24,331 nucleotides of DNA from Bacillota bacterium. Lineage in GTDB: Bacteria > Bacillota > Clostridia > Clostridiales > Clostridiaceae. The stretch lies in assembly GCA_023451395.1 (NCBI GenBank), contig JAEXZL010000071.1, positions 1 through 24,331 of the forward strand, given 5' to 3'. A program made the translations under genes and the position numbers. This document shows positions 1 to 7,406 of this stretch, piece by piece; positions within the stretch are counted from its first letter, which is position 1, and each line of letters begins with the position of its first letter. The notes below the pieces were generated by a model that saw nothing but the letters and a program-made list of their open reading frames with translations, searched no databases and had not been told where the DNA came from.

Positions 1-215
1 CCCCCAAAACCATATACAGGTATAAAGGGCCCATAGAGAACACCCTGTCTGCTCTGAAAGCCATTTTTGGGCAAGCAATATAAGGTTTCTACTATATAAC
101 CTAAAAAGCAGCAGATAAAAAATATCCATATAAGCTTATTGGTGGTTAAACCTTGAGAAAAGAGCCCTCCATCTCCTCTATAGAGTTCCGTAAGAAGCCT
201 ATCTATTCTGTTCAT
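1..215 (-). CDS. CmpB-like putative ABC transporter permease, N-terminal part
   Basis: Partial gene: 71 codons are seen before the window edge. It starts at an ATG (minus strand, 215-213) with the SD AGGAGTGAG about 7 bases upstream. After a short polar N-terminus comes a membrane segment around LIWIFFICCFLGYIVETLY, then RQGVLYGPFIPVYGFGG. The F-x(4)-C-F-x-G-x(3)-E-T-x-Y-C and R-G-x-LYGPFxPxYGxG pattern is what I associate with Pfam PF06541 (putative ABC-transporter type IV, CmpB). That family consists of small integral membrane proteins of poorly defined function. The family call rests on this motif alone. The gene follows the thrS-PHP unit but is separated from it by a terminator (293-329), so it probably has its own start of transcription. 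Its SD lies inside an inverted repeat (222-254). Confidence 0.75.
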   Translation of the reverse strand, partial: MNRIDRLLTELYRGDGGLFSQGLTTNKLIWIFFICCFLGYIVETLYCLPKNGFQSRQGVLYGPFIPVYGFG

Positions 216-221
216 ATATTT

Positions 222-254
222 CTCACTCCTTTTCATTAGTATGTCAGGAGTGAG
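222..254 (-). promoter_or_regulatory. Inverted repeat sequestering the CmpB-like gene's SD
   Basis: CTCACTCCT (222-230) and AGGAGTGAG (246-254) are perfect 9-bp inverted copies separated by 15 bases. In the minus-strand mRNA the whole SD of the 1-215 gene is one arm of the stem, ending about 6 bases before the ATG. When folded it would block ribosome binding. The structure is seen directly; its regulatory role is inferred. Confidence 0.45.
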
Positions 255-292
255 TTTTAATTATTCTTTAGGCTATTGTGTATCATACCTTT

Positions 293-329
293 AAAAAAGG
301 TATTCCGCTAAAAATCCCTGCAGAATACC
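293..329 (-). terminator. Rho-independent terminator after the thrS-PHP unit
   Basis: On the minus strand GGTATTCTGC and GCGGAATACC form a 10-bp stem (one G-T pair) around an 11-base loop. The stem is followed at once by six T. It lies just past the stop of the PHP gene at 337. Confidence 0.8.
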
Positions 330-336
330 CTTCTTA

Positions 337-1203
337 TTATACTATTATTTCAATTTCCGGATATACGTAAACACCGCCAATTTTAATATGAGGCTTTATT
401 TTTCCGTGGAAATCACTTCCACAGGTTATTAAAAGATTCTTTTCTCTTGCTTTATCTAAATAGAAATCTGTAGCATCATTATTGTGGTAGGTGCTGAAGA
501 CCTCTATTCCTTCTACCCCTTGGGAAATAATACCCTCTAACAATCCTCTATTAGACTTAATATTATTATCTGGATGAGCTAAAACACTCACTCCGCCACT
601 TTTCTTAATAAGCTCTAGAGCTTTCTTAAGACTTGGATATTCAATAGGCACATAGCAGGGCTTGCCTTGAGCGAAGAAATCCCAATAGAAGTTCACTAAA
701 GGAGCCTCACTTCTTAATCCTCCTGGATAATAGGGCTTTAATATCTCTACATTTCTATTTTTATCATCCTCAAGATATAGCTCAGCTATAAGCTCTCCAT
801 TTACCAGCCCAAACTTGCTTCTTTTATAGGCCTCTTCCTCATTAAGCTTAATGCCAGTATACTCTTGAATCAGCTTTAGCATTTCCTTATTTTGCTCTCT
901 TTCATTGTCAAGAATATACTCCTCTAAAGCATAAAAATCCTTATCTCTATAATCAATGTTGTAGCCTAGCAAATGAAGGTTTGTTCCTTGGAAGTTACAA
1001 TCTATTTCAATACCTGGTATTACTTTAAGACCTTTACTTCTTCCATAGGCTATTGCTCTCTCGTTCCCTCTAACTGAATTATGGTCTGTAATAGCTATTG
1101 TACCTACCCCTTCTTTTAAAGCTAGGTTTACAATTTCCTCTGGCAAAATCTCTCCATCTTGACTAAAATCAGTGTGTATATGGAGATCAATTGAACTACT
1201 CAT
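337..1203 (-). CDS. PHP-domain metal-dependent phosphoesterase
   Basis: 288 aa, ATG start with a GGAGGTG SD about 5 bases upstream. It is a cytosolic member of the polymerase-and-histidinol-phosphatase (PHP) superfamily. Visible metal ligands are H8 and H10 (DLHIHTDFS), D40-H41 (AITDHNS), E66 (PGIEID), a HPDNN motif near 209, and D264/H266 (GSDFHG). The order and spacing fit the TrpH/YciV type, whose studied members hydrolyse nucleoside 3',5'-bisphosphates or RNA 5' ends. The length (about 290 aa) also fits. The central part (about 100-190) is less typical, so the substrate is uncertain. The gene starts only 24 bases after thrS on the same strand and ends in the terminator at 293-329. It is therefore probably co-transcribed with thrS under T-box control. 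Confidence 0.85.
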   Translation of the reverse strand: MSSSIDLHIHTDFSQDGEILPEEIVNLALKEGVGTIAITDHNSVRGNERAIAYGRSKGLKVIPGIEIDCNFQGTNLHLLGYNIDYRDKDFYALEEYILDNEREQNKEMLKLIQEYTGIKLNEEEAYKRSKFGLVNGELIAELYLEDDKNRNVEILKPYYPGGLRSEAPLVNFYWDFFAQGKPCYVPIEYPSLKKALELIKKSGGVSVLAHPDNNIKSNRGLLEGIISQGVEGIEVFSTYHNNDATDFYLDKAREKNLLITCGSDFHGKIKPHIKIGGVYVYPEIEIIV

Positions 1204-1227
1204 AAAACACCTCCAAATTCTTGTGCC

Positions 1228-3141
1228 TTATTTAACTTCCTTATTATTAACTTCCTTTTCAATAATGGAAATAAATTCTCCAAGGCTGATACTTCCTTCA
1301 TCCCCTGAGTTTCTGCTTCTTAAGGCTACAGTTTTATCCCTCTCTTCCTTTTCTCCAACAACAAGCATATAAGGAACTCTTTCATTTCTAGCATCTCTAA
1401 TTTTGTGACCTATTTTTTCATCTCTGTTATCCAGCTCTACTCTAAAGCCTGACTTTTTAAGCTCTTTCATAATTTCAGAGCCGTAGCCCGCAAATTTATT
1501 AGATATAGGAAGCACCTTAATCTGAACAGGAGCCAGCCAGGTTGGGAACTTACCGGCAAAATGCTCTGTAAGAATTCCAATAAATCTTTCAATACTACCA
1601 AAGATTACTCTGTGAATTACTATAGGTCTGTGCTTTTCACTATCACTTCCTGTATATTCAAGCTCAAAGCGCTGAGGAAGCTGGAAATCAAGCTGTATGG
1701 TTCCACACTGCCAAGTTCTGCCGATACTATCCTCTAAATGGAAGTCTATTTTAGGGCCATAAAAAGCTCCATCTCCCTCATTTATTTTATAGCTAAGCCC
1801 TATTTCCTCTAGAGCAGCCTTTAATGAATCTTCTGCTAAATTCCATTCCTCAAGCTTACCCATATAATCCTCAGGTCTTGTGGAAAGCTCTATAGAATAT
1901 TTGAAGCCAAGCTTTGAATAAACAACATCAATAAGCTGTACAACTCCCTTTATCTCTGACTTAATCTGCTCTGGAAGCATAAATATATGAGCATCATCCT
2001 GAGTAAAGGCTCTAACCCTCATAAGTCCATGAAGTGCACCAGATAGCTCATGTCTATGGACACGTCCAAGTTCTCCTACTCTTAAGGGAAGGTCTCTGTA
2101 GGAATGGGGCTCTGATTTATAGATAAGCATTCCTCCAGGACAGTTCATAGGTTTTAAAGCAAATTCCTCCTCATCAATGGTAGAAGTGTACATGTTTTCC
2201 TTATAGTGATCCCAATGCCCTGAGGTTTCCCATAGTTTTTTGTTAAGCATAATAGGAGTTTCTACCTCTACATAGCCCGCTTCATCATGCAACTCTCTCC
2301 ACCAGTTTATTAAGGTGTTTTTTAGAATCATCCCCTTAGGAAGGAAAAATGGGAAACCAGGTCCTTCTTCCATAAAGGTGTATAGCTTTAACTCCTTACC
2401 AAGCTTTCTGTGATCTCTCTTTTTTGCTTCTTCAAGATTATGAAGATATTTATCTAAAGCATTTTTATCCTCAAAGGCTGTACCATAAACCCTCTGAAGC
2501 ATTTTATTTTTTTCGTCACCCCTCCAATAGGCTCCAGCTGTATTCAGAAGCTTAAAGGCTTTAACATATCTTGTGGAAGGAATATGGGGTCCTCTGCATA
2601 GATCAGTAAATTCTCCCTGAGTATATAAGCTTATAGTTTCACCCTCTGGGAAAGATTTTACAAGCTCTACCTTATAGTCCTCTCCCATTTTCTTCATAAG
2701 CTCTATTGCTTCTTCTCTTGGCAGCTCAACTCTTTGAAATTTCAAATCCTCTTGAATTATTTTGTTCATTTCCTCTTCAATTTTTGCTAGATCCTCACTA
2801 TTAAAGGATACTTCACTATCAAAATCATAATAAAAGCCCTTATCTATAGCTGGTCCTATGGTAATCTTTACATTATTATATAGCCTCTTAACTGCCTGAG
2901 CCATTATATGAGAAGTGGAATGTCTTAAAACCTCCACACCTTTTTCATCCTTATAGGATACAATATTAACCTCATCACCATCTTTAAGCTCATAGTTTAA
3001 ATCCACAAGCTTACCATTAACCTCACCTACAATGGCAGCCTTAGCCAAGCTATTGCTTATAGACTTAGCTAAATCATATACAGTTGTCTTTTCAGAAAGC
3101 TCTGAAACACTTCCATCCTTTAGTCTTACTTTAATCATCAT
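1228..3141 (-). CDS. thrS: Threonyl-tRNA synthetase
   Basis: 637 aa, full length for bacterial ThrRS, which charges tRNA-Thr in the cytosol. The order is an N-terminal TGS domain (about 1-62), then the editing/second additional domain with HxxxH at H74-H78 and a downstream CRGPH. The class II catalytic core follows, with MNCPGG (zinc Cys), a motif-2-like RVHRHELSGALHGLMRVRAF and motif 3 near GSIERFIGIL. The C-terminal anticodon-binding domain begins around PVQIKVLPIS. The protein begins Met-Met: AAGGAGG lies 4 bases before the first ATG and 7 before the second (3138-3136), so the second may be the real start. The gene is preceded by a T-box leader and followed by the PHP gene. Identification is firm. 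Confidence 0.97.
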   Translation of the reverse strand: MMIKVRLKDGSVSELSEKTTVYDLAKSISNSLAKAAIVGEVNGKLVDLNYELKDGDEVNIVSYKDEKGVEVLRHSTSHIMAQAVKRLYNNVKITIGPAIDKGFYYDFDSEVSFNSEDLAKIEEEMNKIIQEDLKFQRVELPREEAIELMKKMGEDYKVELVKSFPEGETISLYTQGEFTDLCRGPHIPSTRYVKAFKLLNTAGAYWRGDEKNKMLQRVYGTAFEDKNALDKYLHNLEEAKKRDHRKLGKELKLYTFMEEGPGFPFFLPKGMILKNTLINWWRELHDEAGYVEVETPIMLNKKLWETSGHWDHYKENMYTSTIDEEEFALKPMNCPGGMLIYKSEPHSYRDLPLRVGELGRVHRHELSGALHGLMRVRAFTQDDAHIFMLPEQIKSEIKGVVQLIDVVYSKLGFKYSIELSTRPEDYMGKLEEWNLAEDSLKAALEEIGLSYKINEGDGAFYGPKIDFHLEDSIGRTWQCGTIQLDFQLPQRFELEYTGSDSEKHRPIVIHRVIFGSIERFIGILTEHFAGKFPTWLAPVQIKVLPISNKFAGYGSEIMKELKKSGFRVELDNRDEKIGHKIRDARNERVPYMLVVGEKEERDKTVALRSRNSGDEGSISLGEFISIIEKEVNNKEVK

Positions 3142-3237
3142 TTTTCCTCCTTGCTTTTCTAATATTTCTTTAGGGCTTCTATCAATTTATTTTTAGAATT
3201 GGACTGGAATTTTTAAAAGCTTAATTTATTTATGAAA

Positions 3238-3475
3238 ATAAAAAAGCATCCATCCCTATAGGGACGAATGCAAATTTTCGTGGTTCCACCCAATTTAAAT
3301 CAAAACATTGATTTATCTCATTTTTATAAGGGAATTACCCAGGACCTTTCACAATATAAGCTAATAAGCCCTAACTCCGGGGTAGTTTTCCTAATGTCAT
3401 ATCTGAGGTTACTTTCAGCCGGTGATATCCTCTCTCTTAAGACTGTATCATCAGTACTCGTCCCATCATAGCCAG
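3238..3475 (-). promoter_or_regulatory. T-box leader of thrS (tRNA-Thr sensor)
   Basis: The minus-strand leader shows the hallmark T-box sequence GGGTGGAACCACG (3291-3279), which pairs with the uncharged tRNA NCCA end. The terminator hairpin lies directly behind it. Upstream, stem I can be followed: GGGACGAGTA on the 5' side, AGAGAGAGG in the upper part, GGCTGAAAG, and GAAAACTACCCC on the 3' side. In the S-turn context (AGTA opposite GAA) the triplet ACT (3386-3384), followed by A and by CCC able to pair with the 5' GGG, is the best specifier codon. ACT encodes threonine, matching thrS. Uncharged tRNA-Thr should favour the antiterminator and so raise expression of thrS and the PHP gene. The exact stem I fold was not computed. 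Confidence 0.9.
3240..3271 (-). terminator. T-box terminator hairpin
   Basis: GCATTCGTCCC and GGGATGGATGC form an 11-bp stem (two G-U pairs) with a TATA loop, followed by six T on the minus strand. It directly follows the GGTGGAACC motif, as expected for the leader's terminator/antiterminator switch. Confidence 0.9.
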
Positions 3476-3510
3476 AATATTTACTTCATAATAATTTTAT
3501 AATTACTTAT

Positions 3511-3539
3511 ATGATACTCTCTTTTAAATTCTTTGTAAA
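3511..3539 (-). promoter_or_regulatory. Promoter of the thrS T-box transcript
   Basis: Minus-strand TTTACA (3539-3534), a 17-base spacer and TATCAT (3516-3511). The expected start is about 3504, roughly 30 bases before T-box stem I. Confidence 0.6.
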
Positions 3540-3571
3540 CACCTGAAAAGCTGGTTTATTATCTATGCATT

Positions 3572-4039
3572 CTATTCAAGCCTTCCCTTAGCAGAAATGT
3601 GCTCTGGTATAATTTTTATTATTGATACATTATTAATAGCCCTATTTATATAAGCCTCTCCAGAAGCCATAAATTCAGAAGAGTACTTTCTAACAAGAGC
3701 CATAAGAGCCTCTTTCTTCTCTTCCCCCTCTAAACACTGAGCCTGTCCAAATACCACTACACTCTTATACTTTGTGCTGAATTTTTCACCTAAAACCTCA
3801 GTATCACCAACCACCGTGAAGGATACCTTGGAATTAAAAGCTATATTATCAAGCTTGTGTCCCACTGTTGCACCATGTAGATATATAAAGTTATTTTCAT
3901 AAGCATAGCTTATAGGAAGAGCATAAGGATATCCATCCTCCCCTACCGTTGCCAGTACTCCATATTCTCCTTCTTGAAGAAGCTTTTCCGCCATATCCTG
4001 AGAAAGAGCTTTTTTATTATTTCTCATAGCTCTGAACAT
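3572..4039 (-). CDS. PPOX-family flavin-binding protein (NimA-like)
   Basis: 155 aa, ATG start with an AGGGGGAT SD. The fold is that of the pyridoxamine-5'-phosphate-oxidase/NimA split-barrel flavoproteins (the Pyridox_ox_2 type). YGVLATVGEDGYPYALPISYAY (about 27-48) is the typical first beta-hairpin, followed by IYLHGATVGHKLDNI, where the H-x-x-GHK region contacts flavin. KYKSVVVFGQAQ and the Ala-Lys-Gly end are also typical. Members bind FMN, heme or F420, and some reduce 5-nitroimidazoles. The true substrate cannot be read from sequence. It stands alone between its own upstream region and the thrS promoter, with no obvious terminator in the short gap to that promoter. Confidence 0.85.
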   Translation of the reverse strand: MFRAMRNNKKALSQDMAEKLLQEGEYGVLATVGEDGYPYALPISYAYENNFIYLHGATVGHKLDNIAFNSKVSFTVVGDTEVLGEKFSTKYKSVVVFGQAQCLEGEEKKEALMALVRKYSSEFMASGEAYINRAINNVSIIKIIPEHISAKGRLE

Positions 4040-4156
4040 AATCTTATCCCCCTAACCCATATAAATATATTTGTACCATATCCCTTTACCTATTAATTAT
4101 ACATTTAGATGGCTAACCACACTAGGCCATTTTATATTTTCATTTCATTTGTGCTG

Positions 4157-4174
4157 CAGCCGGGCTATTGTTAG
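4157..4174 (+). repeat. 18-nt echo of the VanZ-like gene in its upstream region
   Basis: CAGCCGGGCTATTGTTAG here is identical to 4844-4861 inside the downstream VanZ-like gene, where it encodes part of the conserved NTAGLLLG segment. Read in the same phase the upstream copy gives AAGLLLDFIVN. The rest of 4040-4314 shows no other clear feature or convincing ORF. It may be a relic of an earlier or deleted vanZ-like copy. Confidence 0.5.
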
Positions 4175-4314
4175 ATTTCATTGTAAATATCCTCCCTAAA
4201 GGACACTTCATGGTAAAATATTGAAACATCCCATCACGACGATCTTTGTTTTGTTCACTTCTTACATCTTTTGTATTAAAATATACTTATTGACAATATA
4301 AAGGAGAGATATTA

Positions 4315-4923
4315 TTGAGTGGAATTTTAAATAAATTAAAATTTTTAGGTGTTTTTGTACTTTGTTTTATTGCTTCTATTTTTGTTTTTTATGAAATATT
4401 AGATGATATTATTATTAATATATCTAAATCATCTATTGTATTTATTGGGGGAAGAATTGTATTGGCTTTATTATTGTTTATAATTATTACTTCAATTATG
4501 AATAAATCAATAAGCAATGTACAATTAGATATTTTAGGCATTTCCTACATATTATTTGTTTTATCTCTTATATTTTTTAAAGGAAGTAATAATGCTATAA
4601 TTGGAATTAATCTAAATCCAATTCAAATACTTAATGACTTAAAAATGTCAGACAACACCATTCTATTAATATTAGGTAACTTTCTTTGTTACATACCAAT
4701 AGGTTTTTACTTAAGATATAGATTTAAAACTATTTCAAACTTATACTTATTAATATATTTCGTCATTTTCAATGTATTAATTGAACTTGTACAATACATG
4801 TTGCGGTATGGTAGCTTTGATATTAATGATATTATTATTAATACAGCCGGGCTATTGTTAGGTCTGATTGCATATAAACTCACTAAAAAACACTTCAAAG
4901 CAATGCCCCATATTATGAAATAA
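4315..4923 (+). CDS. VanZ-like family membrane protein
   Basis: 202 aa, TTG start with AGGAGAG 6 bases upstream. It is an integral membrane protein with about five hydrophobic segments (around 9-30, 38-62, 72-90, 112-135 and 140-160, plus a C-terminal one at 175-188). The diagnostic VanZ/PF04892 features are GNFLCYIPIGFYLRYRF and, after the fourth segment, IELVQYMLRYGSFDINDI followed by NTAGLLLGLIAYK. Named for teicoplanin-resistance VanZ, most family members are of unknown role in the cell envelope. The gene is visibly more AT-rich than its neighbours, and no partner gene lies next to it. This, with the 18-nt echo upstream, hints at acquisition or rearrangement. It ends in a hairpin shared with the convergent pbuG-like gene. 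Confidence 0.85.
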   Translation: MSGILNKLKFLGVFVLCFIASIFVFYEILDDIIINISKSSIVFIGGRIVLALLLFIIITSIMNKSISNVQLDILGISYILFVLSLIFFKGSNNAIIGINLNPIQILNDLKMSDNTILLILGNFLCYIPIGFYLRYRFKTISNLYLLIYFVIFNVLIELVQYMLRYGSFDINDIIINTAGLLLGLIAYKLTKKHFKAMPHIMK

Positions 4924-4929
4924 TAAAAA

Positions 4930-4951
4930 GCCGAGGAATTTTTTCCTCGGC
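4930..4951. terminator. Bidirectional terminator between VanZ-like and purine permease genes
   Basis: GCCGAGGAA and TTCCTCGGC form a perfect 9-bp stem around a TTTT loop. On the minus strand it is followed by TTTTTATT (strong). On the plus strand it is followed by CTTAATTATT (weaker). Confidence 0.85.
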
Positions 4952-5010
4952 CTTAATTATTAAATCTTATAATGTATTTTTGGAGTCATTCTATGACTAT
5001 ATCTTTATCT

Positions 5011-6372
5011 TTAGCCTACTACCATTGTGATAACTCTGGCAATAAAGAGAGCTCCAGATACCCACATTACTGGATGTATATCTTTTGCTTTTCCTGTAAA
5101 TACCTTAAGTACTATCCAGCTTAATATTCCAAACATAATACCGTTAGCTATGGAGTAGGTGAAAGGCATCATTATGATTGCCACAAAACCACCCATTACA
5201 TCTGCAATATCTCCATCAAAGGTCATATTCTTTACAGAACCCATCATAAGAAGTCCTACAAACACTAGGGCAGGTGTTGTAGCAAAGCCTGGTATTGCTA
5301 AAAATATTGGTGAAATGAATAATGCAAGGATAAATAACACTGCAGAAGTAACAGCAGTTAAACCTGTACGTCCGCCCTGTGCCACACCAGCACTGCTTTC
5401 AACATAGCTAGTTACTGTTGATGTTCCAAGACATGCACCTACCACAGTACCTACAGCATCTGCCATAAGAGCTCCACCAGCCTTTGGAAGATTTCCTTCC
5501 TCATCTAAAAGTCCACCCTTATCAGCAACACCTATTAAAGTTCCAACAGTATCAAATAAATCTACGAACAAGAAGGAGAATACAATAACAGCAAAGTTTG
5601 CAAAGTTATTTGCTATATAGCTAAAATCAAATTGGAATGTCAATGGAGCAGCAGGAATAAAGCTATAGTTTGCAAAGCTTGGGAATAATGAAAATGCTCC
5701 TGCAGCAGGGTCTACTACATACCAACCAATAGATTCTGCTATCATACCTAAAACCCATGTAGCCAAAATTCCCCAAAGGATATCTCCTTTAACTCTATAA
5801 TGATGTAATATTCCAATTATCAAAAGACCTATAAAGGCAAGAACAAACTGAGGTGAAACTACCTTTCCTAAATCTACAAGGGTATCAGGGTTAGATATAA
5901 CAATTCCTGCTCCCTTTAATCCTATTAGTGTAATAAATAATCCAATTCCAGCAGTTATTCCATACTTTAGGTTAGCTGGCACCTTGTTAACAAGAGTTTC
6001 TCTGAATTTAAAGAGAGATAAAATTATGAATATAATACCTTCTACAAGAACAGCTGTTAAAGCAATCTTCCATGGATCTGTAATGCCTGCCTTTGCCATA
6101 GGTATACATACTGAATAAGCAAAATATGCATTAAGTCCCATACCTGATGCTAAAGCCACTGGATAATTTGCAAAGAATGCCATACATAAAGTAGCTATTG
6201 CTGCAGATACTGCTGTAGCTGTAAAAACAGCATCCCTAGGCATTCCTGCCGCCTCTAATATATTGGGGTTAACAGCAAGAATATATACCATTGATATGAA
6301 TGTGGTAAGTCCTGCTGTTATTTCAGTACGAACATTCGTCCCATGTTCTTTTAATTTAAAAAACTTTTCCAT
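5011..6372 (-). CDS. pbuG: NCS2-family purine permease (PbuG/AzgA type)
   Basis: 453 aa, ATG start with GGAGG 8 bases upstream. It is a membrane proton symporter, likely for hypoxanthine/guanine (adenine also possible), feeding purine salvage. Recognisable parts are the N-terminal TEITAGLTTFISMVYILAVNP, GMGLNAYFAYSV, the VPANLKYGITAGIGLFITLIG region, LFVDLFDTVGTLIGVADKGG, and TSTVTSYVESSAGVAQGGRTGL. These are the signature segments of the AzgA/PbuG/GhxP branch. Length and about 13 hydrophobic segments are normal. It is a single-gene unit with a near-consensus promoter and a strong terminator. The family is certain; the preferred base, and hence the exact name, is inferred. CGAAC boxes near the start suggest purine control (see separate entry). 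Confidence 0.9.
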   Translation of the reverse strand: MEKFFKLKEHGTNVRTEITAGLTTFISMVYILAVNPNILEAAGMPRDAVFTATAVSAAIATLCMAFFANYPVALASGMGLNAYFAYSVCIPMAKAGITDPWKIALTAVLVEGIIFIILSLFKFRETLVNKVPANLKYGITAGIGLFITLIGLKGAGIVISNPDTLVDLGKVVSPQFVLAFIGLLIIGILHHYRVKGDILWGILATWVLGMIAESIGWYVVDPAAGAFSLFPSFANYSFIPAAPLTFQFDFSYIANNFANFAVIVFSFLFVDLFDTVGTLIGVADKGGLLDEEGNLPKAGGALMADAVGTVVGACLGTSTVTSYVESSAGVAQGGRTGLTAVTSAVLFILALFISPIFLAIPGFATTPALVFVGLLMMGSVKNMTFDGDIADVMGGFVAIIMMPFTYSIANGIMFGILSWIVLKVFTGKAKDIHPVMWVSGALFIARVITMVVG

Positions 6373-6415
6373 ATGAGTCCTCCATTAAATATAAATTATA
6401 AATATAAGCTGTAAA

Positions 6416-6428
6416 AAATACGAACATT
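6416..6428 (+). promoter_or_regulatory. PurBox-like operator near the purine permease start
   Basis: AAATACGAACATT matches 12 of 13 positions of the Bacillus PurR box AWWWCCGAACWWT as I recall it. It lies just downstream of the predicted pbuG transcription start. Weaker copies occur at 6552-6564 (CAACACGAACTTT) and inside the gene start near 6325-6336 (TACGAACATT again). A PurR-type repressor site is inferred; no PurR gene is in the window. Confidence 0.35.
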
Positions 6429-6445
6429 ATTATTAATACATATCT

Positions 6446-6474
6446 ATTTTATTAAGATTTTCTCTTTTTGTCAA
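6446..6474 (-). promoter_or_regulatory. Promoter of the purine permease gene
   Basis: Minus-strand TTGACA (6474-6469), 17-base spacer, TAAAAT (6451-6446): near-consensus vegetative promoter. The leader of about 65 bases is too short for a purine riboswitch. Confidence 0.75.
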
Positions 6475-6657
6475 CATAATTTGATTTATTATTTCATAAT
6501 ACAATAACATTTTATTATATATTTAAGCTATTTTACGACAATTACAACCATCAACACGAACTTTCAACTTTATATCACTGATATTTTTTACTTTTTCATA
6601 AATATATTTTCAGCTATAATATTAATAATAAAAATAACAGTTTTCAAGGGGGATATT

Positions 6658-7251
6658 ATGCCGAAGTACACAGTTCGTCTTGCAGAGGAAAAGGACTCTA
6701 AAGAAATTCTTGAAATTTACAGCTATTATATTTTAAAAACCACCGCCACTTTTGAATACACCGTTCCTACCTATGATGAATTTACCAGAAGAATAGCACA
6801 GATAAAGCTTCAGTTTCCTTATATAGTCTGTGAATGGGAAGGTAAAATAATAGGTTATGCCTATGCCTCTAAACATATGGAAAGAGCAGCCTACTCTTGG
6901 AATGCAACGATGTCAGTTTATATTGATAAAGACCATCATAGAAAAGGTATTGGTAGAGCTCTCTATCAATGTATTTATGAAATATTGTCTAAACAAGGCT
7001 ACTACAATCTCTATGCCACCATAACAAAGCCCAACGAAAAAAGCGAGGCCTTTCATATAGCTGAAGGCTTTAAGCCTATAGGAACCTTTCAATATACCGG
7101 ATATAAATTTGATACTTGGCTGGATGTTCTCTGGATGGGTAAAGCTATAAATAGTCACTCTTTAAACCCAAAGCCGGTGCTGCCAATAAGTGCTATTAAA
7201 AAAGATTTTTTAGAAGACCTCTTTAATATAAAATCCAAGCTTCTATATTAA
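6658..7251 (+). CDS. GNAT N-acetyltransferase, phosphinothricin-acetyltransferase-like
   Basis: 197 aa, ATG start with AAGGGGGAT as SD. It is a cytosolic acetyl-CoA-dependent N-acetyltransferase. The PAT/MnaT subgroup pattern is clear: VRLAEEKDSKEILEIYSYYI at the N-terminus, ATFEYTVPTYDEFTRRI, a WEGKIIGYAYAS strand, ATMSVYIDKDHHRKGIGRAL (acetyl-CoA pyrophosphate loop, around 82-102), YATITKPNEKSEAFHIAEGF and the C-terminal WLDVLWMGKAI. Relatives acetylate phosphinothricin, methionine sulfoximine or other amines. About 30 residues after the core (NSHSLNPKPVLPISAIKKDF onwards) go beyond the usual end of about 165-175 aa. It is a single-gene unit. A TATAAT lies at 6615-6620 with only a weak -35. 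Confidence 0.88.
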   Translation: MPKYTVRLAEEKDSKEILEIYSYYILKTTATFEYTVPTYDEFTRRIAQIKLQFPYIVCEWEGKIIGYAYASKHMERAAYSWNATMSVYIDKDHHRKGIGRALYQCIYEILSKQGYYNLYATITKPNEKSEAFHIAEGFKPIGTFQYTGYKFDTWLDVLWMGKAINSHSLNPKPVLPISAIKKDFLEDLFNIKSKLLY

Positions 7252-7322
7252 GCATTCCTTATTAAGTCATTCCTCCCTGTAATTACATATAATAATATTG
7301 TATTAATGATAATGTTTATTAT

Positions 7323-7351
7323 TTGATATAATATCTCTTTAAGAGTATAAT
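7323..7351 (+). promoter_or_regulatory. Promoter of the FrnE-like DsbA gene
   Basis: TTGATA (7323-7328), 17-base spacer, TATAAT (7346-7351), about 55 bases before the start codon. A second TATAAT at 7327-7332 has no good -35. Confidence 0.7.
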
Positions 7352-7406
7352 AGTAGAAGAAAATATTTATTAAATAATGATTTGTTTTATAGGAGGCTTT
7401 TAAATT

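Noticed and set aside
3268..3471. Plus-strand ORF over the thrS leader
   Set aside because: It coincides with the T-box RNA on the other strand and resembles no protein.
6373..6450. Purine riboswitch before the PbuG-like gene
   Set aside because: The leader from the predicted start is about 65 bases and lacks the conserved TATA and CCG-type core and the two loop sequences.
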